A DNA stretch of 64,000 bases, taken from assembly GCA_025201375.1 (NCBI GenBank), contig JAIWZP010000028.1:186001-250000 (forward strand), given 5' to 3'. The stretch comes from Gongronella butleri (Eukaryota > Mucoromycota > Mucoromycetes > Mucorales > Cunninghamellaceae). Below the pieces are notes generated by a model, which was given only the letters and a program-made list of their open reading frames with translations, was not told the origin of the DNA and searched no databases. This document shows, piece by piece, positions 45,835 through 56,160 of the stretch (positions within the stretch are counted from its first letter, which is position 1; each line of letters starts with the position of its first letter). The position numbers were made by a program, and so were the translations under genes.

Positions 45835-46495
45835 CTCGATCCTGACGCAACGACGCCCGTCGCGGTGGCACTGGACACTGACCTGATTGTCAGATGGACC
45901 AATTGTAACATTGTCGCCTATGAGGCCTACAGCGAGCAAATCCGAGGTATCTGCATCGAGGGATGTCTAGGAGGTCCTGATACCACCCAATGTGCCGTTG
46001 AATGATCTCATTACGTAGCGGTCCGTGTCGGTCAAGCTCAAAAAAAAAAAAAAGGAGCGACAACCATGGTCAGTCCCCAAAAGATTGACGAGGATGCGCT
46101 GGATCACGAGCTAAACGACGCAATGGACGACCACGACGAGGAAAAAGACGATCCAGAAATGCCAGTGCCCACAGATTCTGATACGGTGCCGCTAGCGACC
46201 AAGGATGATGTACCAGGAAGCAAAATACGCGTAACGCGAATGCACCACGTCGCTCGTATTGATTGTTAAAGGTGGAATGTCACGAAATGGGGTTGCAGGT
46301 TGTCCAGGACGAGATCGATCACGTGTACCAACAGCACAAGAAGAAGCACATGGCTGCTCTGTCTGGCGTGTAATCGATTGACAAAGGTGAATTGGGCGTC
46401 TGCTTCATTAATATCACCCTCAGGATGCTCGAGTTGGCCGCCGCCATGGTCTGTCGCGAATCCAGCGTCGTTGACACCATCCAGCGCAGCAAGTC
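45835..46495 (+). pseudogene. Debris of an unidentified gene
   Basis: Coding-like segments occur in order but with stops and frame changes. They are VALDTDLIVRWTNCNIVAYE (about 45861-45920), then an ATG-initiated acidic ORF of 66 residues at 46066-46266 (DDHDEEKDDPEMP). Next comes a segment with VVQDEIDHVYQQHKKKHMAA (46297-46360), and last LRMLELAAAMVCRESSVVDT (46421-46480). It ends at a run of A residues (46496-46514). Family unknown. Either a decayed multi-exon gene or a real gene whose introns I could not resolve. Confidence 0.4.
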
Positions 46496-46864
46496 AAAAA
46501 AAAAAAAAAAAAAACGCGGAATTTGTAACTTGTCGACAACGGATTAACCCACCCCCGGGTTTGATGATTTTTCCTAGCAACATGGGGATCGATCACCAGA
46601 GACGCGACATGTGCCAAAGAGTCGCGGGGGTAATGTGTTTTTATTGAATCCATGCCAAATTGCGTAGTTTTGGTGAAACACGTCATTTCTCGACAAACAC
46701 TTGATTGACCCCCGATTTTTTTTAGGATTACTACCGACAAAGAACGGTCTGTGCGTCCTCACGATTGTTTGAAACGTCAAGTTTTGCGTTTTCACGCAAC
46801 ATGTCTAACCTCAATCTTAAGAGATTATTTCCTTCCTTTTTCCGATATTTCTTTTACTTTTGCG

Positions 46865-47095
46865 ACATGTCCTTTGGCTTCCATACAAAAAGCTTCATTA
46901 AGCTGTAGAACAAATTGAAGGGAGCGACCCTGTTGCGCATTGGACCAAAAAAAAAAATTGGCATGTCCGGCATCCTTTTTTTTTTTTGTGATTGATCTCG
47001 CTTCTTTTCCCCCTTTTTTTGGGTGTCGCCCAGGGGCAGCGATTCATTTAACTCCTCGCTTCCAAATAGGGCACAATATTCGAGGCAAAACAATT
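46865..47095 (-). repeat. Right inverted boundary repeat
   Basis: Inverted partner of 41595-41815. The part TTGAAGGGAGCGACCCTGTTGCGCATTGG is partly shared with 59458-59490. Confidence 0.7.
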
Positions 47096-47744
47096 AGAGG
47101 AGGAATTGAGTGTGCATACCATGTCACACATCTCTTTCGCGTGAATGCATCCTTTTTTATTTTTTGCATCTTTTTTTTTTTTGTCACCCAGTAACGAACA
47201 GCGACTTTTTTATGATAACCTCCTCTTTGCATCCGAATGCGACTCTCTTTAAGGTATGATATTGACCAAAACAAACAAGGAGACAAGGATTGCTACTGTA
47301 TTGTGTGTGATGGCAAAAGGAAAAAGGCGTTGTACTGTGGCAATATTTTTTGTTGGTCTCGTTGCAGCACCGTGTGTCCAGCAGCGATATGGAGTGGGAA
47401 ATCGTGTTGCAGCAACAAAAAAAAAAAAAAAAAGAAAAAGGAGAGAGAGATTGTTTGCATTTTTTTTAGCACTCTTTGATGCATTGACAAGAAAAAAGGA
47501 AATTGAGATTTTGCAAGCCTGCACTCATTTTTTTGTGCCCTAGACAGCCACGACCGAGGTGCTTCGCCCTCGAAATGCATTTGTGACCATTTGCACGAGT
47601 ATACCAGGAGAAACACCCCAGATGGTCCATTTTAACAGAAGGGCAACTAAAACTGATCAGCCAGTCCCGATGATGACTCAAAATACAGCGTAGCGTGAAA
47701 TGGCGGGCTAGAAACCTCGAGTGACACCCAATTTGCATGGTACC
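47096..47744. other. No gene recognised
   Basis: AT-rich with A/T homopolymers near 47170 and 47417-47434. Open frames show no domain. Confidence 0.4.
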
Positions 47745-49220
47745 AAAAGACATCGGGCGCGCCACGCGCAAATTAAATTTTAGTCGTGGCGAGCACCCAA
47801 AACCAAAATTGAAAAAATAGGCCTTCAGATTTCAAGCAAACTTCCACACAAAAGACAATGCAGGAAGAATCCACAGAAAACACCAAAAAAGAATGGGATC
47901 GACCAGGTGGCTGACGAGCAATTCGTGATTTTAGATTAAACTTCAAGCGCGAATTGCACGGGAAAAACGCGTCCATAGAGCCGCGCTGACGCTTGCACTA
48001 GCAAGAGAGACTCCAGAAGTATGGATTTGATGATGATCAAGCGCGTGTAACGTGACGTCTGACGCGGTTTGTCACGCGTCAAAATTGCCCCGCAAACGAT
48101 CTGTTCGCATCAGTTCTGCCTGGAACTCATTTTTTGCAGTGATCATTGACAATCACGTATGCAGCAGGCCGTGTTCTTTCTGATGATCTCTGTTTCGCGG
48201 CTCTATGTCCAGTCTTCGTCGACTTTGACTTGAGGCGAAAAAACGAGGCACATTGCAATTTACGCGGAAAGCAGCTGATGTACCTCCTTTTTTTATTGCA
48301 TCTGTATCGGTCATTGGGGCGAAATTACCCTACGGTTGAATGGCGTGGCGATCTAATGACTTACATTTTGCTCTTTTCAAGTCCTCGACTGCTCCCCTTG
48401 GAAAATCCGAGATTTTCGAACATGGCGATTGCTCAAGTAAGCGCCCTACAAGTCAAACCATTAGACGGTTTTCTCCCTGTTTGTTGGCAAATCTGGAATA
48501 AAAATCACAGATCGACTAGACCGTTGTCGAGCAAAGTGCCATTAACGAAAATATCGAAAAAAGCTCTTTTCTCCGTCGGTTTTGATCGGATGGCAGTGAA
48601 ACTGGACTCATCTGGGAGAGATTCAAATGGTGCTTTAGACACGATAAAAGCTCTGGACGTCGTTCTTTCCGTTGTCGAGAAAAATGAGTTGGAAAATTGT
48701 TCTAATGTTTAAATGGATTTTACAGGCATGGAAAAGTCGTTTATCGCGCAAGCAAACAAGCGGAAAATGACGACGCCCGAGTGTGCCCCATTCGAGTCGA
48801 ACCAGTTTCACTACGACCCACAGAATATTTCGAGATCCAGTGTTAAAGTTGCAAAATAACTGAATTTTGGATTCATCTGCATAATAATCGAGTCAACCTC
48901 CGGGTTTTAATTTCTCATGAGAAGAGGAAATCAAAAAAATACGTGCACCAAGTGGCCTCGCACCTTTCAAAGCTAGAAGTGGCTCCACATCTCGCCAGGC
49001 CAGGCAAAGGCCACTGGACCTTGTTTGGACAAAAACGGGTCAAAACAACCAATTTTTTTTCTGAAAAACGGATTGCATGCTCTTGCCAATAGATTTGAAT
49101 GTTCCACGTCGCGTTTTTTCATGCAAAAGTCGCTACAATGGCGAGAAAAGAGTATACGCATTGTCAGTGATTTTTTTTGGCAATCGTTAGGCCCCCACGA
49201 CGATAATTCACCCAGATTTA
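47745..49220 (+). repeat. Most complete copy of the old dispersed repeat
   Basis: Modules in order: the core (47745-48000), the GACGCGGTTTGTCACGCGTC box (48060-48080), a module reading DDLCFAALCPVFVDF (48165-48225), VEWRGDLMTYI (48336-48370), then PLSSKVPLTKISKKALFSV up to VVEKNELEN (48520-48705). Last is a stretch nearly identical to 61170-61300 (CATGAGAAGAGGAAATCAAAAAAATA; GCCAGGCCAGG, 48890-49015). Other copies carry subsets in the same order. A frame stays open over 48146-48712 with only this peptide-level conservation. I recognise no known transposon protein. Confidence 0.6.
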
Positions 49221-49954
49221 ATGGGCTTTTTTGAACCGATACGCGCTGAAATATCAAGGTCGTGTGAACTTTGCCCGTGATCCAACCGTTATTTTACCTT
49301 GAACGCGTAAAAACATTGTACGTATTTTGATCTGCGTTTTCAAGCGCAGCGCAGACGCGGCGTTCTATTTTTAAATTGAAAAAGGGACACGAAAAAAAAT
49401 TGCCATGAGCAGTGTCGTGCAATCAAGAAGCTTATTTTACCACATGTCGATGCACTTTGCAGATCTTCAACCAGTCCAGAGAGTAAAGAGGGAGAGGGCA
49501 ACATGTACTGGATGACCAGCGACGTCATTGATTGCATTCCAGTCAATCAAGGAGCGTCCGTTCAAAAATCTATTACGACTTTTCCCCAAACTTTGTTTTC
49601 GTTGGTTTTAGAAGCAGTGGGGCACCGCCTTCAATGCGACAATGTCAACACTGTTCACGAGTCACGTCGCTTTTCAAAAAGGGAACCTGAGGACATGTTA
49701 TGTCGATGACCGGTAGTCACCGGCCAGCTTTCTTTTTCTTTTGCTTCCTTTCAGAGATATTTTGATAGACTTGTCCCATTTCTTTTAGTTTCTTCAATTA
49801 AAGCACAGAGAGATGAAAACCAAGCACATTAGCCCTCTCTTGCATAAGTTCGGTAAATTCAGCACTTCGATTGAGCATTACCTGGGGAAAGTTAATGTCA
49901 TCTTGCCTGAGCCGCAAAAAGTATGGCGCGACACGCGTGTTTTTTTTTTTTTTT
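49221..49954. other. No gene recognised
   Basis: AT-rich DNA without a supportable gene. Confidence 0.35.
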
Positions 49955-50233
49955 TTACACCCTGTAAGACAAAAAGCGCGTGCGCGACACCATCATGCCA
50001 TCCTGTCGTATACCACGCACTACCACCTCCACGGACACAAGTGCGTTCGCGAGTCGGTCCGCCAAGAATGACATTCCGCTAATATTCTTTCCCACCAAGT
50101 CTCTCAGAACGAAACACGCTGCATCAGCCCATCCAAATCCGTAGCCCCATTGCACGGCCACCTCAAGCCAGTCTTTCGTGCACGCACAAGTGTACAGTAT
50201 GATAACAGGCTCTGCATTTTGCTCGCTCAATTC
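49955..50233 (-). CDS. Possible small protein or exon, unknown
   Basis: A minus-strand open frame reads SEQNAEPVIILYTCACTKDW, then VQWGYGFGWADAACFVLRDL and FLADRLANALVSVEVVVRGI to a stop at 49955. The composition is protein-like, but no ATG lies close upstream. It would need a preceding exon: a TTCTTAG acceptor just upstream is possible. No domain is recognised. Confidence 0.3.
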   Translation of the reverse strand, partial: ELSEQNAEPVIILYTCACTKDWLEVAVQWGYGFGWADAACFVLRDLVGKNISGMSFLADRLANALVSVEVVVRGIRQDGMMVSRTRFLSYRV

Positions 50234-50366
50234 CGAGTCTGCTCGCTTTCCGTCCTTTTTTTTTTTCGCTAAGAACAATTTAATTCATGTGTCAGAGAAT
50301 AAGAAAAAAAAAGGCTTTTTCGACGATACTTGGTGGTGTGGGTGCTCGCAGACAGCATAAATCTTG

Positions 50367-50804
50367 TTAAACACCTCTTTTATCATATTCATCAAGACTG
50401 TAGAAAGTGTCCTCCAGTGTGGTCATGATTTCCTCATAGCTGATACGGTGGTCTCCGCCCGTGATGGCGTACACAGTGCCGTCTTCAAATGAGGCTCGAA
50501 CATAGGCGGCAAAGTCAGGGTCGGGAGGAGGAAGGGCATGACCATCATGATCTGCTGGAGGAGCAAGAGGACCAGCAGCAGCAGGAAGAGGGCGATCTGT
50601 CTGCTGCTCAATACCCTCCATCCCATCATCGGCAAGGGTCGGTCGATTGCCATGAAAAAAAGGAGCAGAAATAAGACCATTTACGTCGGGCTGCGCTTGT
50701 GCTTGATCCTGCACTTGGGGCTGCTGTGCTTGGAGCGTGGCTCGGAATCGCTTTCTAGCGGCATATACTTCGATGACTTCCTTCGCTGTTGTGCGTCGTT
50801 TCAT
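50367..50804 (-). CDS. Unknown protein of the MKRRTT family
   Basis: Single-exon minus-strand ORF of 145 residues starting at 50804. The start is basic (MKRRTTAKEVIEVYAARKRF), followed by a Gln-rich stretch, a Pro/Ala-rich middle and an acidic C-terminal part (SYEEIMTTLEDTFYSLDEYD). The N-terminal motif is duplicated, broken, at 41385-41574, so this is a local multicopy family. No homologue or function is recognised. The composition resembles small DNA-associated or disordered regulatory proteins, which is not evidence of function. Confidence 0.55.
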   Translation of the reverse strand: MKRRTTAKEVIEVYAARKRFRATLQAQQPQVQDQAQAQPDVNGLISAPFFHGNRPTLADDGMEGIEQQTDRPLPAAAGPLAPPADHDGHALPPPDPDFAAYVRASFEDGTVYAITGGDHRISYEEIMTTLEDTFYSLDEYDKRGV

Positions 50805-51614
50805 GTTGAAAAAAAAAAAAGATGACGAGAAAAGAAAAGACAAAAAAAAAAAGGCTAGTCCATCTTTTATACCTGTTTCTGCGTGCGCACGCTGCGTCTT
50901 AGAGGATGGATCAACTTGACAACATTCTTTTTAACTAGCCAGGTGACACATTGGCAAATGCACTGCGGCCCGCCGGAAGTCAGTGTTTACAACCACAATG
51001 AATAGTGTGTCAATAAACAAAAAAAAAAAAAAATCGATGGCACTTTTTTTTTTTTTTTTACCTTGCCATTGCCCTTTTGCTGTCAAATTTCACGCAGAAT
51101 CGGCTGTTAATGACGTGTGCCCCATTTTCATTGGCATTTAATATGAATTGAGGCCGCGTCGACACACTCGCGCAAGCATGATGGTAAAGAGCAGACAATT
51201 TCCGGCAGGTCATTGACCGCAGACATCTCAGAGGACGGCCTGAGCAAACGCGGGGATTAAAATCCCAAAAACAGCAAGGGGCGTGTGCAGGAATCTCCCC
51301 ATTTGTCGCCTTGCGACCCGCTGTTGGGGGCAGGATGGACAAGGAGTCCAGCTTTGCATCCCTTTGCCACCAGCACTTGCACGACGTCTGTACCAACCAT
51401 GCCATTGACCACTTACACTCGGAGAGCGCTGAATTCTCACTTGTCATATTCTAATAATTACGTGAAACGGGAGAAAATGACAATTGGGTCTCGCGCGTTG
51501 CTTTTTTTTTTTTTTTTAGCATGACAGATGCACTGACTCCTTGTTTTTTGGACGCTGATCATATATTTCATTGTTTCGTGGTGGATGCTCAATATTGTAA
51601 CAAATTTTCTTTTT
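50805..51614. other. Intergenic, no gene recognised
   Basis: Contains A and T runs near 51019-51059 and 51500-51518. No supportable coding region. Confidence 0.35.
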
Positions 51615-51686
51615 CTTTGACTTTTTTTTTCTTTGACTTTTTATTTCTTTGACTTTTTATTTCTTTGACTTTTTTTTTTCTTTGAC
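51615..51686 (+). promoter_or_regulatory. Five phased CTTTGAC repeats abutting a start codon
   Basis: CTTTGAC occurs at 51615, 51631, 51647, 51663 and 51680, a spacing of 16, 16, 16 and 17 bp in a T-rich background. The last copy ends one base before the ATG at 51688. It is either a minisatellite in the 5' leader or a phased array of binding sites. Confidence 0.75.
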
Positions 51687-51687
51687 C

Positions 51688-52659
51688 ATGGATCCCGTAC
51701 CGATTCCACAACATTTGGTGCAATTTCCTGAAGATGGACGACCTGTACACGCCCTTTTAGCCGACTTGACAAGCGCCGTGCAAAGTGGCGATGTAACAGC
51801 AGACATAAACATCCGTGCGCGTACCATAGTCGAAAACATGATAGTCACGCCAAACCAGAATTGCTTCATTGCTGATCACTTTGATGCCATCGCTTACGTC
51901 AATCCCGACGACCCCGACAATGCCCTCAATCTCACGAGAACGGTCCTCGCGAGAGCCACGTACTTGACAGAATGCTTCGGTGTCTGCAACAGATGCTATC
52001 AAATGAGCAACCCACAATTACCGAATGCGGAGAATCCAAATCATCAGATCCCTGACAACCCACTTGATGTCGATGATCCTCTCCATGCTCGATTTGGCCC
52101 TCGAGGACTCGTCTATTGCCGCACTGTTCCCCATTCGAAAGGTATTTTGAGCTTTATCAACTTGGACAACGTCGAAGAGCTGCTGTGCTACGATTGCCGG
52201 TTTTTCGACAGGCTCCGTTTGTACCCCCCCGGTCCTGAGAATGCAGAGGAAGCCCAGCTGGCAGAGCGTCCCAGGCCTCTCGGGCTTCCAAGCACGCGTT
52301 ACATGTCCATCAATCAAATCAAGAAAAAATTGGCATATTCCGTTACTGCTGCTGACAAGGACCTCCTTTGGGAACTTTTCAGGAATGGGCCCGATGAACC
52401 CGAGAGAGGACATCCTAGATGGCTGATTGGTCTTTTTCCACTAGTGACAAATGTCGAGGCCACTTTGGAAAACTACCAAACGAGGGTGTGTCGTCGATTT
52501 GCGAAAAACAAGGCTCTTGCGTTTCACGGTGGATATGCTGGGATTCGATCTGCCCTCGCTCGACGCAAGATGAGTCGTGCTGCAGTTATTGAAAAGACTC
52601 GTAGCCACATTCAGATGGTTTTTGATAACTTGGTGAATGAAAGAAATGAAACACTCTAA
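51688..52659 (+). CDS. Unknown protein with two Cys-pair motifs
   Basis: An intronless ORF of 323 residues. Possible metal-binding pairs are CFGVCNRC (about residues 92-99) and LLCYDCRFF (about 168-176), separated by a region with a lone Cys (VYCRTVP). The C-terminal part is helical and basic (CRRFAKNKALAFHGGY, ALARRKMSRAAVIEKTRSHI). The paired CxxC motifs could form one zinc-binding unit. No family is recognised. The ATG is preceded by the phased CTTTGAC array, and AATAAA lies 12 bp after the stop (52671). It is in tandem with the next gene and, unlike the relics around it, its frame is intact. Confidence 0.7.
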   Translation: MDPVPIPQHLVQFPEDGRPVHALLADLTSAVQSGDVTADINIRARTIVENMIVTPNQNCFIADHFDAIAYVNPDDPDNALNLTRTVLARATYLTECFGVCNRCYQMSNPQLPNAENPNHQIPDNPLDVDDPLHARFGPRGLVYCRTVPHSKGILSFINLDNVEELLCYDCRFFDRLRLYPPGPENAEEAQLAERPRPLGLPSTRYMSINQIKKKLAYSVTAADKDLLWELFRNGPDEPERGHPRWLIGLFPLVTNVEATLENYQTRVCRRFAKNKALAFHGGYAGIRSALARRKMSRAAVIEKTRSHIQMVFDNLVNERNETL

Positions 52660-52914
52660 GTACACGCAAAAATAAACGATGGCATTGTAGCATTTTCAAA
52701 TTGTTTTATAAGTGGCTGTAGGAATTTGGCACTTTGGGGTTCAATCCGTTGTGTTGCGAGGGGTCCAAGTAGCGTTCTGCGCTTTCATTGTGTTTGAGCA
52801 AGGAAAAGCAGCACACCATAAATGGAATCCGATGATCATAGGAATTGGCATAAAAGTGACAGAGCATCTTTTTTTTTTTTGTCTTTCATTCTTTTCTCTG
52901 TATTGATCAACGCT

Positions 52915-53510
52915 ATGCATCAACCCCAGCAGCTGCTCGACAATATCAGCAATCCCAACTTCGATATTTTTGATTTTTGTTTGAATCGCATGTCGTCTCT
53001 GTCGTTGCAGAGATTTGACAGAGCCATTGCGCGCATTCTGCTTGAAGACATCAATGACCCGCAGGTGTGGCGGATGACTAGCACTGTAAAAGAGCTATTT
53101 GATGTCATCCTGCATGTTATGTTGTATCGCTTTGGGGAGAGGGCTCGCGAAATAGCCGGTGATGAGCCGCTGGAAGGTATGGTTGACATTACGCTTTTGA
53201 CTTTGTACTGATTTTTTCTTTTTTTGCAGTGCAACATGTACAACAGGCTGCGGATCAATTGATTTCTAACCCGCAATGGCGTGCACAGGCGCAAGACTTC
53301 ATTCTCGTTGGTTTAATGGAGATGGACACGACGATTCCATATGACCAAGAATTGATCGATAACCTGGAAGAAGAAATGTACCTCACTGATGACGACAATG
53401 AACACGAAGATGATGAAATGGTTGATAGCGACGAAGACATGCTCTCTGCTGACGATGACGGAGATGAGACGGATGCTGACGACATGGATGATAACGATGA
53501 GGACAATTAG
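52915..53510 (+). CDS. Unknown acidic-tailed protein
   Basis: Two exons (52915-53176 and 53230-53510), with a 53-nt intron from GTATGG to TTTTGCAG, close in frame to 180 residues. The N-terminal two thirds are helical (QQLLDNISNPNFDIFDFCLN, then FDRAIARILLEDINDP and VKELFDVILHVMLYRFGERA). The C-terminal tail is almost entirely Asp/Glu (DDDNEHEDDEMVDSDEDM to the end). Acidic tails of this kind are common in histone chaperones and other nuclear proteins, but no chaperone domain is recognised here. Downstream of the gene at 51688 in the same orientation. Confidence 0.7.
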
Positions 53511-53684
53511 CAGCAGCAAACAAATTTGTGTTGATAAACTAGTGAATAAAAAAATACAGAAACGGCAAAAAAAAAGAAAAAGAAAAAAATACTGACAGAG
53601 AGAGGTGGATGAGCGACTGACAAGAAAAAAGAGAGACAGAGAAAGGGAGGCAGAGATACAGGTAAAAAAAAAAAAAATGCTCTC

Positions 53685-54000
53685 GCTGACGAGCAATGAG
53701 CGATTTAAGGCTAAATTTAAAAAGTCAAATTGCACATCCGACGCGCGTTTTGGTGCTGCGCCGACGCGTCCGTCAGAAAGCCGTACTCGAGCTGCATATA
53801 CTTGATGCGAATGAGATGCGCAAACAACGACCTGTGTGTGAAATACGACGCGCTGCGATTTGCCCCAAAACCTACCAAAATTTCCCAGCCAAGTCAACTA
53901 TGCTAGAAAGCAAAATTTCCGTTGATCACCAATAGTCATGCACGCTCCGCGGTCGCGCTTTTTCTGATGATCCGTGTTTCATCGACGTAGCCTTTGTATC
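53685..54000 (+). repeat. Partial copy of the old dispersed repeat
   Basis: Matches 47900-48220 in the same orientation: GACGAGCAAT-GATTT, AAATTGCAC...ACGCG, then a TTTCTGATGATC-GTGTTTC stretch (53961-53979 versus 48177-48195). Confidence 0.5.
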
Positions 54001-54139
54001 TTTATTTTCAAACTCAAAGTGTAGAAATTCTCACTCTATGTATCAAGGAGAGCAACTGGATGCGGATGCAGTCAATGCATGACTGCGCCTACGGAAACCC
54101 AGGGGAAAGGGCGGTAAATGGACGGCCCAATTTGTGATC

Positions 54140-56160
54140 CCGGGTATATTTAATCATTTTTACCTGCAAAACGCGACCCGTGTTGCTGACCATTTCCTTT
54201 TTGTATCGCGTCAATATACCAGTGATGTCCTTTCAAATGTAGCCGCGTCGATTTCGTGTTCAATCAGCCAATTGGCCAGGCGCGACAGGGGGCCCGGCCA
54301 CGACGGCTCTTTGTGGAAAAAGGAAGCGGCCGAGAAAAATTGCACCTTTTTGCCAAGGAAGCCATCGCGCGGGTCCAAATTGGCAATTGGCCGTCTTGAT
54401 CGCGCACAAAAATCGCTTGCAGGCCAGCAATGGCGACATGCTCCAATTGCTAGTCACGTTGGAGCTCCAGCTCGCGGATCTTGCTCTGCAAGGGGTACGA
54501 CCAAAGCGTCACTCGGTGTGTGCCAAATTCAGCGCCATCCAGGTCGTCGACGGCGTGTGTGCAGCTTGCAATGACACCCGTGCCATCTGTACCAACGGCG
54601 GCCATCACGGAAACAGTCATCCTTGTGAAATAGCGGTCCTTAAGGTCGATGAACAATTGTTCGTCCAATGCATACAGCCGATGCTCTGTTCTCGGCAGAT
54701 TGTAGCTTGCAAACCACATGGAGCACCAATTGAATGGCTTGCCGATGACAGAGATAGGCATATTGGCGCTCCATTTTGGGAATTTTGCTTTTGGCATTGG
54801 CTGATCACCCTGATCGAAAAAAAAGAGGGCGAGAAAATGAGCACGTGAGTGATGTTGGCCCTGTTGTCTTTACCAATGATGCCGTATTTGCAGTCGACGC
54901 GCACCGGCGCATCCACAAACACGTCAGAGGCGCCCATGCCCTTTACCTTCTTGAGCGCAGCGCACTGACGCTTCTTGTCGGGGTCGCCCAGGAAGCATCA
55001 CCAATGAGCGGACGGCGCTGTCATCATCGCGGCCCTCGAATTTGGCCACTTGGTGGGCGTAAGGGCACAATGGAAAATGTCACGGCCATGCTTTAGCGAC
55101 GTCAGCCAATCCACAAAAGCTTCCCAACGACAAGGGCCGCCTCTCGCAAAAAGACATTGGTTGACGTCTTCCAGCGTGCGATGGAATAAATTGGCCTCTA
55201 CCTCGCGCCATAAAGTCTCGTTCTGCTGGAGACGATCACCCAATTTCTTGCCACCCACGACATGGCCAAGCGCATTGCCATCTTTGCCCGTGCCGATAAA
55301 TGGACGACGTCGTCGGCAGTGATCACTTATTTTTTGGACGCGCGAGCTATAAAAAAAAGCGCAATCAATGGAGCGTTTTTCCCTTTTTTTTTTTTTTTTA
55401 TTTTTATTTTTATTTTTTTTTGTCATACACTTGCGCTGCGTGGAACTTGTCAGAGGCGGGCGGATGTAGTCCGCAAAATCGGACTCGGCCTCCTTTTGCA
55501 GTCGAAGATTGAGAACGCGCTCGCAAAAGGGCTTGTTCGTCTTGGCGGGCGAGTCGCGCGGCACCAGCACGTCCGCGGCGCACTTGTTCAGCGTGAGAAC
55601 GCGCGCTCTAGTACAACATCTCAAAGCGCATCGTGCCAGGCGTGCCAGGACTATAGGTGAGGAAGCCGTGGTCCAAGCTGGGCACAGCAATGCACCACAT
55701 ATCACGTCCGTCTTGACCAACTGGCGCCGCGTCATCGAAATTTGCGTCAATATTCGTCAACATGGGTTTGCCCAGGCTCTTGATATAGCCAGCATCCGTC
55801 ATGCCGTGCCTAAAAAAAAATGAGATTCTTGTATGCGTCTTGATGATTTCTTTTTACTTACACGCCATGGAAGTGTGAGAGGGCGACGGCCTTGGACAGC
55901 ACGCCAAGGTAGCGCGAAATCGTCGCTTCCAATTGAGGAATGATGTGCGCAAGAGCCAAGATATCTTGCTCCAGGTGATGACGGTCGCGCGTGTGGGGAA
56001 CACGTCCACAAAGCCAAAGAAGATGCACATTTGTCGTTGTCCATGCCTTGCGCCGACTTGAGCTGATTCTTGCATATTGGGATATTGAGGAAAAAAGCGA
56101 AAAAAATCATGAAAAAAAGGGGACAGAAAGAAAGCGAGAAAAAGAGAGCGTGAGAGAAAT
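54140..56160 (-). pseudogene. Broken multi-exon gene, unidentified
   Basis: Minus-strand coding-like segments occur in order but with internal stops and frame changes. They include HHLEQDILALAHIIPQLEAT (about 55980-55920), then MTDAGYIKSLGKPMLTNIDA with DMWCIAVPSLDHGFLTYSPG (55802-55640), with a stop right after it. Next are VLVPRDSPAKTNKPFCERVL (55568-55510), ETLWREVEANLFHRTLEDVN (55225-55165), GASDVFVDAPVRVDCKYGII (54935-54876) and a last part with TVSVMAAVGTDGTGVIAS (54620-54570). Some segment borders have plausible splice signals, such as the cttac at 55857-55861. A large enzyme is suggested but I cannot name it. Decay looks likely because at least two stops cannot be removed by canonical introns. 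Confidence 0.45.

Larger units (their letters stand above)
41595..47095. mobile_element. Candidate composite element bounded by inverted repeats of about 215 bp
   Basis: The sequence at 41595-41815 recurs in inverted orientation at 46865-47095. Both, read inward, have GCCTCGAA, then ATTTGGAAGCGA, then AATGAATCGCTGCCCCTGGGCGAC. Further in come an A-rich patch, TGCGCAACAGGGTCGCTCCC and a final TTTGTATGGAA. The enclosed 5.1 kb holds a short HMG-box gene, two homologous foldback palindromes, a small Lys-rich gene, a broken HMG-box copy with a small transmembrane ORF, and gene debris. A partial third copy of the boundary repeat lies at 59425-59500, just after the second copy of the HMG/transmembrane module. 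I see no transposase and no clear target-site duplication. A non-autonomous or domesticated element, or coincidental flanking repeats, remain possible. Confidence 0.45.

Noticed and set aside
47745..48010. The 65-80 residue MDAF...FDFGFG frames as a real small gene family
   Set aside because: Frames are interrupted in most copies and lack upstream signals. Treated as repeat relics, possibly once coding.
31040..49220. Dispersed repeat as LTR retrotransposon
   Set aside because: No reverse transcriptase, RNase H or integrase motif, no primer-binding site and no flanking direct long repeats could be found.
53255..53897. Minus-strand open frames rich in Ser, Val and Ile opposite the acidic-tailed gene
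   Set aside because: They are the antisense of GAT/GAC/GAA repeats encoding the acidic tail and have no start or splice context.
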